From NCBI GenBank assembly GCA_027492875.1, contig JAPUDV010000137.1:1-35383 (forward strand): 35,383 bases of DNA, read 5' to 3'. This stretch comes from Candidatus Competibacteraceae bacterium (GTDB taxonomy: Bacteria; Pseudomonadota; Gammaproteobacteria; Competibacterales; Competibacteraceae). How positions within the stretch are numbered: position 1 is the first letter of the stretch; every line of letters begins with the position of its first letter. A program made the position numbers and the translations under genes. Shown here in pieces: positions 8,701-17,174 of this stretch. The notes below the pieces were generated by a model. That model was not told where the DNA came from. It saw nothing but the letters and a program-made list of their open reading frames with translations, and ran no database searches.

Positions 8701-9325
8701 GCACCGTGGCCTCCCGTACCCGTTTGCGCTGCTCTTCCAGTTCCTTAAGAGCGACCTGAATTTCGCTGGTGCTGGCGCGCGGGCGAAACAGTTTGGAGGC
8801 TTCGGCCTCCAGCTTGCCCGACAACTGACGCAGGTTAGCCAACCCCGCCGCCGCCGCGAACAGACTCTGACCAATCTCTCCCTTTCCCTCCAGTAGCTCG
8901 TTGCCGCCGTCCGTCAGTCCCTTAAGGTCCAGCCCGAACAGGGCGCGGTACAACCCTTCGTCGAGACCGCCCAACAACCGGGTCAGCGTGTCCTCGGCCA
9001 GCGGCTGGTCGGTGTATTCCTCGCCGCTGGCCTCGTCCAGCGCGAACAGGGTTTGCTTGCGCCCCTTGCGCCGCATCACCGTCAGCCGCCCGGCACCCTC
9101 GGTCGCCAGCACCGCGCCGATGCGCAAACGGGGGTTTGGATGGATGAAGTTGTCGGCGGTGCGTTCCTCGATCCCGAACAGCAGGCCGATGAGCGCGCGC
9201 AAGGTAGTGGACTTGCCCGCTTCGTTCGGTCCGTAAATGACGTGGAAATTCGGCCCGCCGGTAAAATCGAGCCGCCGCTCCGAGAAAGCGCCGAACGCTT
9301 TGAGATAGAGATGCTCAATCTTCAT
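5783..9325 (-). CDS. YhaN/SbcC-like DNA repair ATPase (SMC-type coiled coil)
   Basis: Protein of 1180 residues with an SMC/Rad50-like plan. The N-terminal half-ATPase carries the Walker A motif GPNEAGKST at 32-40. Long charged coiled coils with many Glu/Arg/Ala/Leu heptads fill most of the chain. The C-terminal half-ATPase carries the signature GMSQGARDQLFLALR and a Walker B segment IAIDDLLVQFDD, followed by the FFTHHGHL switch region. The N-terminal domain and DDLLVQFDD match the YhaN subfamily rather than classical SbcC, and I see no CxxC zinc hook in the coil. It starts at ATG 9323-9325, overlapping the nuclease stop codon as TGATG, so the two are translationally coupled. They probably form an ATPase-nuclease complex acting on DNA ends. 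Confidence 0.88.
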   Translation of the reverse strand: MKIEHLYLKAFGAFSERRLDFTGGPNFHVIYGPNEAGKSTTLRALIGLLFGIEERTADNFIHPNPRLRIGAVLATEGAGRLTVMRRKGRKQTLFALDEASGEEYTDQPLAEDTLTRLLGGLDEGLYRALFGLDLKGLTDGGNELLEGKGEIGQSLFAAAAGLANLRQLSGKLEAEASKLFRPRASTSEIQVALKELEEQRKRVREATVRSSAWEQAERTKRQTEKKHLELRAELNRWREEQRRLSRIIAHLPLAAERAAKLQELTALATVPLLPPEAGKQRIETEERLRAAAENQREAQAELEKLSRQRSQQVVREALLNQAGVIEQLHHAANDYRGTLERLPRVEADLDVARRDLNVQLAAIDPALTAEPESMDLPERVRAALPAPTARARVQALLEEYDKRSVQDEQLEERERGLTEMLQRLRDTLETQPAPMSFDALEQAREQATAAGDLTGQLAQMEREIAGLETALAREAAMLWNGSFDELIALRVPLLATVTEMGDRYRQWAEEERALKNQDGILRRDIGERERELRALAAAGEIVTHDQVQQARQERDEGWRQIRQGYVERAPNPALADTFEAVLREADRLADLLRADAERAISVENLRQRIAAMEQARLDLARQRADLATERDRLDKRWNSIAESLRQPALSPGAAVEWLGKHALLVERSARLDTLRRERREIGAALAAARQTLDRALRGCGLPGLAEDEALSAALGRTRAAIERDRQIAMERAKLDNSIRQYHAELREVAAKRAGLKGRRVVWEEQWSAAATELRLPPQSLPAEARVRLDQWDQIAQTLHGLEALFGDVRREQTTRSDFENALAELARAIGEPAADRTADRIADALYVALNEARDADRQRKQIDAAIDREQHGLDRAKAAAASQRDRLIELTRRAGVESPDELAAVEERAADKRRLTERVTEIEAQLVRGAARPLAEVLAGIEGEDLDATHARLDELEITLRERETEVETAHAACLDARRAFDAIDGGDVAAQAQQDAEGIAARLARQSRAYARARLAGAIVSRVVQAYQERHQGPVLSRASAIFARITLGSFGGLAMDYQDDRQVLLGQRPDGSRLTVTGMSQGARDQLFLALRIAAIEEHLLEREAIPIAIDDLLVQFDDGRAAATLTVLAELARRAQVLFFTHHGHLCELAAAALPPNAWRRHDLSADPTGIPMEIHP

Positions 9326-10584
9326 CAGGCGCCCTCATCCCCGGACAACCGCGCCAGCAGATCGGCCTCCACCTCGCCCAGCAGTTCGAGCAACGTCTCG
9401 GCGGCATCCAGGGGCAAGGCGTCGCGGCCCTCGCGGAGTTCCACCGGCAGCTTCCGCCGCAGTTCGCCCAGCGCCTCGTCGGCCACGGCGCGCAGCGCCT
9501 CCTCGTCCGTGGCGAACCGACGCAGCTCGCGCACCAGCAACCCGACGGGGTCATCGCGTTCGGCGATGCGCTCGAGATCCAGTAACGGCCGGGTGCGAAA
9601 CTCGATTTTTTCGATCCAGGCCCGCCCGTTGCTGGCCTCGATCGCCGCACCGCGCAGCGCGTGCTCTACGGTTTCGGGTTGCGAGGCGAGTTGGCGATGC
9701 AGGAGACCGCTACCCCGGATTTGAACCCGTGCCGCCAGCGCGCGATCCCCGGACCGGGCGAGCCGTTGCCGCACATCCAGCCCCGCCACGTCCAGCAACG
9801 CATCCAGGTCGGGCAAGCCGTCGATGTCGAGCGTCAGGGTGTCCCAGCGCAGAACATCGAGCACGATGGACTGCTGCGAAATTTCTCCGTTCTCGACCGT
9901 CACCAGCGCGCAGCCCTTGGCGCCGGTTTCGCGGATATGTCGGCCCTGGGTGTTGCCGGGATAGACCACCCACGGCTCGCGGCACACCACCTCGGCGGCG
10001 TGGACGTGGCCGAGCGCCCAGTAGTCGTAGCCCTGGCCGCGCAGCACATCGAGACGGGTCGGCGCGTAGGGGTCGTGGCCGGGGCGACCGTCGAGCGAGC
10101 TGTGCAGCAGGCCCAGGTTAAAATAGCCGGCCACTGGGGACGGATAGCCGGCCGCCAAGTCGTCCACCACGGCGGCGGTCGCGAAACTCTGCCCGTGCAC
10201 GGCGATGCCGATGTCGGTAAAAAGCCGGGTTTCCGGGTTGGAATCGGCGAACAGATGGACGTTCGCCGGCAGGCGCAGGGTCTTGGTGAGCCGACTGGCC
10301 GCATCGTGGTTGCCCCGAACGATGGCGACCGGGATACCGGCCTCGGCCAGTTGGGTCACGCCCTTGATGAAAAACAATCCGGTGTTGTGATCGGGCCAGT
10401 CGCCGTCGTACAAATCGCCGGCGATGACGACCAGATCGACCCGTTCGCGCAGGGCGGCGGCGATCAGATTTTCGAAGGCGCGGCGAGTGGCGCCCCGCAC
10501 CTCGTCGACCGGAGCGCCCTCGTAGCGGTCGAGGCCGCGCAGCGGGCTGTCGAGATGCAGGTCGGCGGCGTGCAGGAAGCGCAT
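9325..10584 (-). CDS. SbcD/YhaO-like metallophosphoesterase exonuclease
   Basis: Protein of 419 residues with the calcineurin-like phosphoesterase motifs in order: DLH (Asp8, His10), GDLYDG (Asp57), GNHD (91-94), His161 in LLHSSLDG and GHVH (192-195). These residues bind two metal ions, usually manganese, in Mre11/SbcD/YhaO nucleases. The C-terminal part (about 270-419) is a capping and partner-binding region rich in Leu/Glu/Arg. It is the first gene of a pair with the downstream ATPase (TGATG overlap), matching the yhaO-yhaN pairing. The predicted role is processing of DNA breaks or unusual DNA structures in the cytoplasm. No clear promoter was found in the 106 bp before it. Confidence 0.88.
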   Translation of the reverse strand: MRFLHAADLHLDSPLRGLDRYEGAPVDEVRGATRRAFENLIAAALRERVDLVVIAGDLYDGDWPDHNTGLFFIKGVTQLAEAGIPVAIVRGNHDAASRLTKTLRLPANVHLFADSNPETRLFTDIGIAVHGQSFATAAVVDDLAAGYPSPVAGYFNLGLLHSSLDGRPGHDPYAPTRLDVLRGQGYDYWALGHVHAAEVVCREPWVVYPGNTQGRHIRETGAKGCALVTVENGEISQQSIVLDVLRWDTLTLDIDGLPDLDALLDVAGLDVRQRLARSGDRALAARVQIRGSGLLHRQLASQPETVEHALRGAAIEASNGRAWIEKIEFRTRPLLDLERIAERDDPVGLLVRELRRFATDEEALRAVADEALGELRRKLPVELREGRDALPLDAAETLLELLGEVEADLLARLSGDEGA

Positions 10585-10663
10585 GGCATTGGGGATGCGG
10601 GTTTGGCGGCGGATTCTCTAGAGCTTAGATGAACCCACCTTAGCGATCAATGAGATGCATCCC

Positions 10664-10692
10664 GAAAGAAACGCAGCGGAGCTGCCTCTTTC
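10664..10692 (-). terminator. Possible terminator after yejB
   Basis: On the minus strand the hairpin GCAGC-TCC-GCTGC is flanked by GAAAGAG upstream and TTTCTTTC downstream, which can extend the stem. The T-run is interrupted, so termination is plausible but not certain. It starts at the yejB stop codon and would separate yejAB from the nuclease gene. Confidence 0.4.
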
Positions 10693-11791
10693 ACCGCGCC
10701 GCGAAATCGATGCGCGGGTCCACCAGACGATAGCTCAAATCGCTGACCAGATTCAGCAGCAGACCGATCAGACTGAACATGTAGAGCGTCCCGAACATCA
10801 CCGGATAATCGCGTTTCACCACCGCCTCGAAGCCCAGCAATCCCAAGCCATCCAGCGAGAAGATCACCTCGATCAACAGCGAACCGGTGAACAACATGCT
10901 CACCAGCCTCGCCGGAAAGCCGGCGATAACCAGCAGCATGGCGTTGCGAAACACATGCCCGTACAACACCCGTCGCTCGCTCAGGCCCTTGGCGCGGGCG
11001 GTGACCACATACTGTTTGTTGATCTCGTCCAGGAAGGTGTTTTTGGTCAGCATGGTCAGCGAGGCGAAACCACCGATCACCATCGCCGTCACCGGCAGGG
11101 TCAGGTGCCAGAAGTAATCGGCGATCCGCGCCGGCCAGCTCAGGTCCGCCCAATTGTCCGACCATAACCCCCGCAGCGGAAACCAGTCCAGATAACGCCC
11201 CCCGGCGAACAGGATGATCAGCAAGATGGCGAACAGGAACGCCGGGATGGCGTAACCCACGATCACCGCCGCGCTGGTCAGCACGTCGAAGCGCGAACCG
11301 TCGCGCACCGCCTTGGCGATCCCCAGGGGAATCGAGATCACATAGATCAGCAAGGTGCTCCACACCCCCAGCGAGATCGAGACCGGCAGCTTGTCCAACA
11401 CCAGATCCAGGACCGCGCGGTCGCGAAAATAGCTCTTACCCAGATCGAAGCTCAGATAATCGCGGACCATCCGCCCAAAGCGCAGGTAAGCCGGCCGATC
11501 GAAACCAAACTGGCGGTTGAGCTCGGCGATGAAGGCCGGATCGAGACCTTGCGCGCCGCGATAAGCGCCATTGCCACCAGCGTTTTGCGACACCGCGACG
11601 CCCCGCCCTGCCTCGACACCCTCGCCGCCGCCGACCCGGGCCGTGGCGGAAACGGCGGTGTTCTTGAGTTGCGCCAGCAGTTGTTCCACCGGCCCGCCGG
11701 GGGCGATCTGCACGATGGCAAAGTTGATGGCGATGATGCCGAGCAGGGTCAGTGGAATCAGCGCCAGGCGGCGGAGGATATAGGCGAACAT
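10691..11791 (-). CDS. yejB: ABC transporter permease YejB (peptide/microcin C type)
   Basis: Protein of 366 residues, close to the usual YejB length. It begins [19 protein letters not shown], the standard first helix of DppB/OppB-type permeases, and has about six membrane segments. The periplasmic loop after the first helix contains the [12 protein letters not shown] motif and a Gly-rich stretch (about residues 53-77). The cytoplasmic EAA-like coupling loop is [20 protein letters not shown]. YejB normally pairs with YejE, and with YejF as the ATPase and YejA as the binding protein, for uptake of oligopeptides and microcin C. It lies 9 bp after yejA. The next gene downstream is not yejE, so the partner permease and ATPase must be encoded elsewhere or be missing. 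Confidence 0.92.
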   Translation of the reverse strand: MFAYILRRLALIPLTLLGIIAINFAIVQIAPGGPVEQLLAQLKNTAVSATARVGGGEGVEAGRGVAVSQNAGGNGAYRGAQGLDPAFIAELNRQFGFDRPAYLRFGRMVRDYLSFDLGKSYFRDRAVLDLVLDKLPVSISLGVWSTLLIYVISIPLGIAKAVRDGSRFDVLTSAAVIVGYAIPAFLFAILLIILFAGGRYLDWFPLRGLWSDNWADLSWPARIADYFWHLTLPVTAMVIGGFASLTMLTKNTFLDEINKQYVVTARAKGLSERRVLYGHVFRNAMLLVIAGFPARLVSMLFTGSLLIEVIFSLDGLGLLGFEAVVKRDYPVMFGTLYMFSLIGLLLNLVSDLSYRLVDPRIDFAAR

Positions 11792-11800
11792 GCGGTTGGA

Positions 11801-13651
11801 CTACGGCTTGTCGGCGGTTTTGGTTCCGGCCAGCGCCGCCGCCTTGGCGGGATCGATCCACCAGGCGTCCAGTTGCACGCCTTGCAGCGGCGTCACCGCC
11901 GGATAGCCGAATTTGTCCCAGTAGGCAATGCGGGCATAGGGGATATGCCAGTGTGGAATCACCAGATAATTCCACTGTAGCGCCCGGTCCAGCGCCCGCA
12001 CCCGCGTCGCCAGACTGGCGCGGTCGGGCGCGGCGATCACCTGATCCACCAAGCGATCCACCGCCGGATTTTTCAGGCCGACCAGATTGCGGCTGCCGGG
12101 CTGATCGGCGGCGGCGCTGCTCCAAAACTCCCGCTGCTCGTTGCCGGGCGACAGCGACTGACCCCAGACGTTGACTACCATGTCGAAATCGAAATCGCGC
12201 AGCCGATTCTCGTATTGCGCCGAATCCACCGTGCGCACGCTCATCTCGATGCCCAGCCGCTCCAGGTTGCGGGCGAAGGGCAGCGCGATCCGTTCCCAGG
12301 TCGGCTCGGCGATCAGCAGTTCGAAGCGGAAGGGCTCGCCGGTCTGGGCGTTGACCAGCTTGCGGTCGCGGAAGGTCCAGCCCGCTTCCCGCAACAGTTG
12401 CAGGGCCTTTTGCAAGTTGGCGCGCAGTTGGGCATCGTCGTTCGCGACCGGCGGTTCGTAGGCGGTGGTGAACACCGCCGGCGGCAGTTCCTTACGCAGC
12501 GGTTCCAGCAGCGCCAGTTCTTCCGGCGACGGCAGGCCCCGCGCCGCCAGTTCGGAGTTATCGAAATAGCTGCGAGTCCGGGTGTATTGGTTGTAGAACA
12601 GGTTGCGATTGCTCCACTCGAAATCGAAGGCGTAGCCCAGCGCCTGGCGCACCCGGGAATCCTGAAACAAGGGTCGGCGCAGATTGAACGCGAAACCCTG
12701 CATCCCGGATGGCATCTGGTTGAGGAAGGTCTCCTTCTTCACCAGGCCCTTGGTCAAGGCGGGGAAATCGTAGCCGGTTGCCCACTGCTTGGCGGAATTC
12801 TCCAATCGCAGGTCATAAGCGCCAGACTTGAACGCCTCCAGCGCGACCGTGACATCGCGGTAGTAGTCGTAGCGCAGCCGGTCGATGTTGTGCAGTCCCC
12901 GGTTCACCGGCAAATCCTTGCCCCAATAATTCTCGTCGCGCTGGTAGACGATGAAACGCCCTGGCTCGAAGCGTTCGATCCGGTAGGGGCCGCTGCCTAC
13001 GGGGACTTCCAGGGTGGTCGCGCTGAAATCCCGATCTTGCCAGTACTTCTTCGACAACACCGGCATCTGGCCCATGATCAGCGGTAGTTCCCGATTTTCG
13101 CCGGGGGAAAAAACGAACTTTACCTGTCGATCGCCCAGTTTCTCGGCCTTGGCGACGTTGGCGTAATAGAGTCGATAAAAGGGACTACCCTTGGTCTTCA
13201 ACGTCTCGAAGGAAAACAGCACGTCGGCGGCGGTGATCGGACTGCCGTCGTGAAATTTCGCCTGGGGTCGAATCGCGAACGTCGCCGACCCGCGATCCTC
13301 GGCCACATCCACGCTCTCGGCGATTAAACCGTACTCGCTGAACGGCTCGTCCTTACTGTCGGTCAGCAGCGTTTCAAACAATTGACCGATGCCTGCGGCG
13401 GCCTCGCCCTTGATATTAAAGGGGTTGAAGGTATCGAAGCCGCCGATGGCGGCAAAACGCGCCTCGCCACCCTTGGGCGCGTTGGGGTCGACATAATCGA
13501 AGTGGTGAAAATCCGGCCCGTACTTCGGCTGGCCGTGCAGGGCGATGCCGTGGACCGGGTCGCCAAGCACAACGGTCGCGACCAGAAGAGTCGCCAATCC
13601 CAGCAGGCCTGCGGCCCGCGGCCAGGAGAAACGGTTTTTTGCGCGCGTCAT
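11801..13651 (-). CDS. yejA: Periplasmic peptide-binding protein YejA
   Basis: Protein of 616 residues belonging to the family 5 extracellular solute-binding proteins. An N-terminal signal peptide is visible: positive start [12 protein letters not shown], hydrophobic core up to about residue 29. The mature part begins [15 protein letters not shown] and contains the [14 protein letters not shown] and FNPFNIKG segments characteristic of YejA. It should capture oligopeptides in the periplasm for YejB. A ribosome-binding site AAGGAT precedes the ATG at 13649-13651. It is divergent from fabI with only 70 bp between the start codons, so their promoters must be close or overlapping. Confidence 0.92.
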   Translation of the reverse strand: MTRAKNRFSWPRAAGLLGLATLLVATVVLGDPVHGIALHGQPKYGPDFHHFDYVDPNAPKGGEARFAAIGGFDTFNPFNIKGEAAAGIGQLFETLLTDSKDEPFSEYGLIAESVDVAEDRGSATFAIRPQAKFHDGSPITAADVLFSFETLKTKGSPFYRLYYANVAKAEKLGDRQVKFVFSPGENRELPLIMGQMPVLSKKYWQDRDFSATTLEVPVGSGPYRIERFEPGRFIVYQRDENYWGKDLPVNRGLHNIDRLRYDYYRDVTVALEAFKSGAYDLRLENSAKQWATGYDFPALTKGLVKKETFLNQMPSGMQGFAFNLRRPLFQDSRVRQALGYAFDFEWSNRNLFYNQYTRTRSYFDNSELAARGLPSPEELALLEPLRKELPPAVFTTAYEPPVANDDAQLRANLQKALQLLREAGWTFRDRKLVNAQTGEPFRFELLIAEPTWERIALPFARNLERLGIEMSVRTVDSAQYENRLRDFDFDMVVNVWGQSLSPGNEQREFWSSAAADQPGSRNLVGLKNPAVDRLVDQVIAAPDRASLATRVRALDRALQWNYLVIPHWHIPYARIAYWDKFGYPAVTPLQGVQLDAWWIDPAKAAALAGTKTADKP

Positions 13652-13721
13652 GCACTATCCTTTACAGTTCGCAAATGCTGTGACCCGTCTAAACGATACC
13701 AAAACACTACAGGAGTTCATT

Positions 13722-14507
13722 ATGGGCTTTCTCGCCGGCAAACGCGCCCTGATCGTGGGAATCGCCAGCAACCGTTCCATCGCCTGGGGCATCGCCCAAG
13801 CCATGCGCCGGGAAGGCGCCGAACTGGCTTTTACCTATCAGAATGACAAGTTACAGCCCCGGGTCGAGAAAATGGCCGCCGAACTGGGCAGCTCCATCAC
13901 CCTGCCCTGCGACATGGAAAGCGACGCCCAGATCGAGGCGGTATTCGAGGGACTCAAACAGCGCTGGGACGGGTTGGACATCATCGTCCACTCGGTGGCG
14001 TACGCCCCGCGCGAGGCGCTGGAGGGCGATTTCCTGGCGGGGATCAGCCGCGAAAACTTTCGCGTTGCCCACGACATCAGTTCCTACAGCTTCGCGGCGC
14101 TGGCCAAGGCCGCCCGACCGCTGATGCAAGGCCGGCGGGGCGCGTTGATCACCATGACCTATCTGGGGGGAGCGCGGGTGGTGCCCAACTACAACGTCAT
14201 GGGTTTGGCCAAGGCCAGCCTGGATGCCAACGTCCGTTATCTGGCGCAGGCGCTGGGTCCGGAAGGGATTCGGGTCAACGCCATTTCCGCCGGGCCGATT
14301 CGCACTTTGGCGGCTTCCGGCATCAAGAATTTCCGCAAGATGCTGGATACCTTCGAGCACATCGCCCCGCTGCGCAAGTGCGTTAGCATTGAAGAAGTGG
14401 GTAACACGGCAGCGTTTTTATGCTCGGATCTGGCGTCCGGCATCACCGGCGAGATCGTCTATGTGGACGGCGGATTCAACACCGTCGCGCTGGGCGCCCT
14501 GGACTAA
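13722..14507 (+). CDS. fabI: Enoyl-[acyl-carrier-protein] reductase FabI
   Basis: NADH-dependent enoyl-ACP reductase of 261 residues (E. coli FabI has 262), catalysing the last step of each fatty-acid elongation cycle. It shows the cofactor-binding start [20 protein letters not shown], and the catalytic Tyr147, Tyr157 and Lys164 in the Y-x6-K arrangement (NYNVMGLAK). The cofactor-binding loop [14 protein letters not shown] is intact. I chose ATG 13722 because AGGAG lies six bases upstream and the protein then starts [10 protein letters not shown] like other FabI proteins; a longer in-frame start at 13545 lies inside yejA. At the position of E. coli Gly93, where changes confer triclosan or diazaborine resistance, this protein has Ala93. 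Confidence 0.96.
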   Translation: MGFLAGKRALIVGIASNRSIAWGIAQAMRREGAELAFTYQNDKLQPRVEKMAAELGSSITLPCDMESDAQIEAVFEGLKQRWDGLDIIVHSVAYAPREALEGDFLAGISRENFRVAHDISSYSFAALAKAARPLMQGRRGALITMTYLGGARVVPNYNVMGLAKASLDANVRYLAQALGPEGIRVNAISAGPIRTLAASGIKNFRKMLDTFEHIAPLRKCVSIEEVGNTAAFLCSDLASGITGEIVYVDGGFNTVALGALD

Positions 14508-14510
14508 ACC

Positions 14511-14542
14511 GGCCGCGCGCCCGTCGGCCTAAACGCGCGGCC
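14511..14542. terminator. Inverted repeat between convergent fabI and ppiD
   Basis: A perfect 9-bp inverted repeat GGCCGCGCG/CGCGCGGCC (14511-14519 and 14534-14542) with a 14-base loop sits between the fabI stop and the convergent ppiD stop. No T-run follows on either strand, so intrinsic termination is uncertain, but a stable RNA hairpin is expected in both transcripts. Confidence 0.35.
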
Positions 14543-14568
14543 ATCGTACCGCACGAACGCCGGCGGGC

Positions 14569-16497
14569 TCACAGGCGATCGGAATAAACCACGACCTTGG
14601 TCTTGGCCCGCGCGCTGTCCAGCAATTGCTCGAATTGCCCCGACCCCGTTTGTTGCGCCAGCTTTTGCGCCAACGCCTTGCGCTCGTCCTCGCCCAGCGC
14701 ATCCGGCTGACCGGGCACCACCCGCGCAACCTCGAACACGGCCTGATCACCGTTGGCCAACACCGTCGAACCCAGCGCCACTTGGCCGGCTTGCGGTTGC
14801 GGCAGGCGGAACGCGGCGGCTAGCACGGCGCCGTCCACCGACGACGCGGCGTCGCGACCCACCAGGCCGGCGTTCTTATATTCACCGCCAAGCTCCGCCG
14901 CCAGCGTTTGCAAATGTTCGCCCTTGGCGGCGCGCGCCCTCAGCGTCTCGGCATCCTTGGCCAAGGCTTCGCGGGCCTGCTGCTGGCGCAGCAATTTGAC
15001 GATGTCCTCGCGCGATTCCTCCAGCGTGCGCGGGGTGGCGTCCTTGTGCTCCTTGACTCGAACCACCACCACATGGCCCGGTTCCAATTCGACCGGTTCG
15101 CTGTTCATGCCGCGCTTGAGCAGGTCTTCACCAAACGCGCTGTTAACCACCTTGGAGTTGGCGATGAGCCCTTCCCCGCCGCCCTGGCGGCTGAACCAAC
15201 CGCTTTCTTGCACCGGCACGCCCAGCGCCGTTGCCGCCGGCTCCAGGCTGTCGGGATGCTCGTAACTCAAATTGGCCAGCGTCTGGCCGATCTCGTAAAA
15301 GCGGTTCTCGGCCTTCTGCTGGCGCAACTCCTTGGCCACGGTCGCGCGCACCTCCTCGAACGGCTTGACCTGGGCCGGAGTGATACTGTCCAGGCGGATG
15401 ATGTGGAATCCCGACGGCATTCGCACGGGATCGCTGACTTCGCCAGGATTCCGCATGGCGTATAAGGCCTTCTCGAACGCGGGTTCGGCGAACATGCCCC
15501 GCGTGATCGCGCCCAACTCGCCGCCTTCCAATTCGCCGGATTGATCGGCCTGCACTTCCCGCAAGACCTGGTCAAAACTCTTGACACCGGAACGAACGCT
15601 GTCGGCAATCCGCTGCGCCCTGACGTGGGCCTTTTCCACGTCGGCCTCGCCGGCATCCGTCGGCAACTTGACCAGAATGTGCGAAGCCGAGCGCTCCTCG
15701 GGCCGACCGTATTTGGTGATCTGCTCCTGGTAGCTGGTCCGTAACTCATCCTCGCCGATCTCGATGCCCTCGGCGATTTGCGCCAGTTTCAGCTCGATGA
15801 ACTGTAGTCGCAGCTGCTCGGGATTGACAAAACGATCTTTATTTTTCTCGAAGTAATTCCGGATAGCCGCATCGTCCACGGTTGCCCCGGCGAGATATTT
15901 TTCCAGCGGCAGCACCGCGTATTGCAGGTCGCGCTGCTGTTTGAGCAAGGCGATCACTTGCGTCAATTCGGCCGGAGTAGCCACGACCGAAGCCACGATG
16001 CCGTCGCGCAGTTGAGCAGTCGCCAGCGACTGCCGCAGCCCTTCCTCAAACGTCGCCGTGGTAAACCCCTGATTGCGTAGCAACCGCGCGTACAGGTCCT
16101 TGTTGAACCCACCGCTTTGCTGGAATACCGGCAACGCGACCAGCGCATCGTGCAACTGCTGGTCGCTGATGCGAAGCCCCTGGTCGCGGGCAAGCTGGTT
16201 TAGCACCCGCTCGTCGATCAACTGCCGTAGCGCCTGTTGCTTGAGTCGCGGCCCCTCCAGCAGAGCCGGATCGGCGTTACTGCCCAACGCGGCCTGCATG
16301 CGCTGGCGTTGCTGCTGGTAGGACCGTTGAAATTCCTGCAGGGAGATCTTGCTGCCACCCACCACGGCGGCGTCTGCGGATCCGCCGGTTTCGAAATATT
16401 GATTAATGCCCCATAAGGCGAACGGGACGGTCAACAACCCGATGATGGTGTAGGCGAACCAGCCTTGGGCGCGATCGCGGATTTTCTGTAGCAGCAT
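14569..16497 (-). CDS. ppiD: Periplasmic folding chaperone PpiD (SurA-like/parvulin)
   Basis: Protein of 642 residues anchored by one N-terminal membrane helix (about 13-31: GWFAYTIIGLLTVPFALWG). A SurA-like N-terminal chaperone region follows. The parvulin (PpiC) domain begins near SASHILVKLPTDAG, about residue 270, and ends near SGFHIIRLDSI. A second C-terminal chaperone-like region follows. PpiD works at the periplasmic side of the Sec translocon, helping newly exported outer-membrane and periplasmic proteins fold; the E. coli parvulin domain is catalytically inactive. The position after hupB with the tRNAs between, in the tig-clpPX-lon-hupB order, is the classic gammaproteobacterial arrangement and supports the call. 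The ORF stops at TGA 14569-14571, 62 bp from the fabI stop. Confidence 0.92.
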   Translation of the reverse strand: MLLQKIRDRAQGWFAYTIIGLLTVPFALWGINQYFETGGSADAAVVGGSKISLQEFQRSYQQQRQRMQAALGSNADPALLEGPRLKQQALRQLIDERVLNQLARDQGLRISDQQLHDALVALPVFQQSGGFNKDLYARLLRNQGFTTATFEEGLRQSLATAQLRDGIVASVVATPAELTQVIALLKQQRDLQYAVLPLEKYLAGATVDDAAIRNYFEKNKDRFVNPEQLRLQFIELKLAQIAEGIEIGEDELRTSYQEQITKYGRPEERSASHILVKLPTDAGEADVEKAHVRAQRIADSVRSGVKSFDQVLREVQADQSGELEGGELGAITRGMFAEPAFEKALYAMRNPGEVSDPVRMPSGFHIIRLDSITPAQVKPFEEVRATVAKELRQQKAENRFYEIGQTLANLSYEHPDSLEPAATALGVPVQESGWFSRQGGGEGLIANSKVVNSAFGEDLLKRGMNSEPVELEPGHVVVVRVKEHKDATPRTLEESREDIVKLLRQQQAREALAKDAETLRARAAKGEHLQTLAAELGGEYKNAGLVGRDAASSVDGAVLAAAFRLPQPQAGQVALGSTVLANGDQAVFEVARVVPGQPDALGEDERKALAQKLAQQTGSGQFEQLLDSARAKTKVVVYSDRL

Positions 16498-16565
16498 GGC
16501 AATTACCCGGTTTCAGGTCGGATCGCTCGGCACGCAATAGAGTCGGCGCGCGGCGAGCGCCCATG

Positions 16566-16590
16566 AAAAAAGGGTGTCGGAACGACACCC
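16566..16590 (-). terminator. Rho-independent terminator of the tRNA-Val/Asp/Asp transcript
   Basis: An 8-bp perfect stem GGGTGTCG/CGACACCC with a three-base loop is followed by six T residues on the minus strand (16571-16566). It lies 10 bp after the CCA end of the last tRNA-Asp and ends the hupB/tRNA transcription unit before ppiD. Confidence 0.9.
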
Positions 16591-16599
16591 CTGGACATT

Positions 16600-16676
16600 T
16601 GGCGGAGCGGACGGGGCTCGAACCCGCGACCCCCGGCGTGACAGGCCGGTATTCTAACCATCTGAACTACCGCTCC
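16600..16676 (-). tRNA. tRNA-Asp (GTC), second copy
   Basis: A 77-nt gene with full cloverleaf: acceptor stem GGAGCGG pairing with CCGCTCC, anticodon loop with GTC, T-loop GGTTCGAACC, discriminator G and encoded CCA. It is identical to the other tRNA-Asp copy 45 bp upstream. Confidence 0.97.
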
Positions 16677-16721
16677 AAATGGGACTAATCGGACAAAATA
16701 CAACGAAAACACAATAAAATC

Positions 16722-16798
16722 TGGCGGAGCGGACGGGGCTCGAACCCGCGACCCCCGGCGTGACAGGCCGGTATTCTAACCATCTGAACTACCGCTCC
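16722..16798 (-). tRNA. tRNA-Asp (GTC), first copy
   Basis: A 77-nt gene identical over its length to the other tRNA-Asp copy, with GTC anticodon and encoded CCA. It lies 12 bp after tRNA-Val. The tandem pair looks like a recent or homogenised duplication. Confidence 0.97.
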
Positions 16799-16810
16799 GG
16801 CATCCAAACC

Positions 16811-16886
16811 TGGTGGGTGCTGAGGGACTTGAACCCGCGACCCTCGCCTTGTAAGGGCGATGCTCTCCCAACTGAGCTAAGCACCC
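16811..16886 (-). tRNA. tRNA-Val (TAC)
   Basis: A 76-nt gene: acceptor stem GGGTGCT pairing with AGCACCC, anticodon loop CTTACAA with TAC, discriminator A and encoded CCA. It begins 15 bp after the hupB stop codon, so it is probably processed from the hupB transcript or from a common precursor with the two tRNA-Asp genes. Confidence 0.97.
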
Positions 16887-16901
16887 TCGGAAAAAGGTCT
16901 T

Positions 16902-17174
16902 CTATTTTATCGCGTCCCTGAGGGTTTTGCCAGCCTTGAAGACTGGGGACTTACTGGCCTTGATTTCCATGGCCGCGCCGGTTTTGGGATTGTGTCCGGT
17001 GCGAGCCGGGCGTTCCCGCACCGAGAATGTTCCGAAGCCCGTCAGCACCACGGAATCTCCACTTTGCAGGGATTTACCGATGGCCCCCAACATGGCGTCA
17101 ACGGCCTTGCCCGCCGCCACCTTGGATAGATCGGTTGCCTGGGTGACAGCTTCAACCAATTCAGTCTTATTCAT
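16902..17174 (-). CDS. hupB: DNA-binding protein HU (beta type)
   Basis: Histone-like nucleoid protein of 90 residues. It begins MNKTELVEAVTQATDLSK and carries the HU/IHF signature GFGTFSVRERPARTGHNPKTG, including the DNA-intercalating arm with the conserved Pro (NPKTG) and the C-terminal FKAGKTLRDAI. HU bends and compacts DNA nonspecifically as a dimer. ATG 17172-17174 is chosen because GGAAGGGGG lies just upstream and the protein then has the standard length; a longer frame to 17237 is not needed. It follows lon, as in E. coli, with its own strong promoter in the gap. Confidence 0.96.
   Translation of the reverse strand: MNKTELVEAVTQATDLSKVAAGKAVDAMLGAIGKSLQSGDSVVLTGFGTFSVRERPARTGHNPKTGAAMEIKASKSPVFKAGKTLRDAIK

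Noticed and set aside
6134..8896. Two long plus-strand frames opposite the YhaN-like ATPase
   Set aside because: Antisense shadows of the coiled-coil gene, without motifs or ribosome-binding sites.
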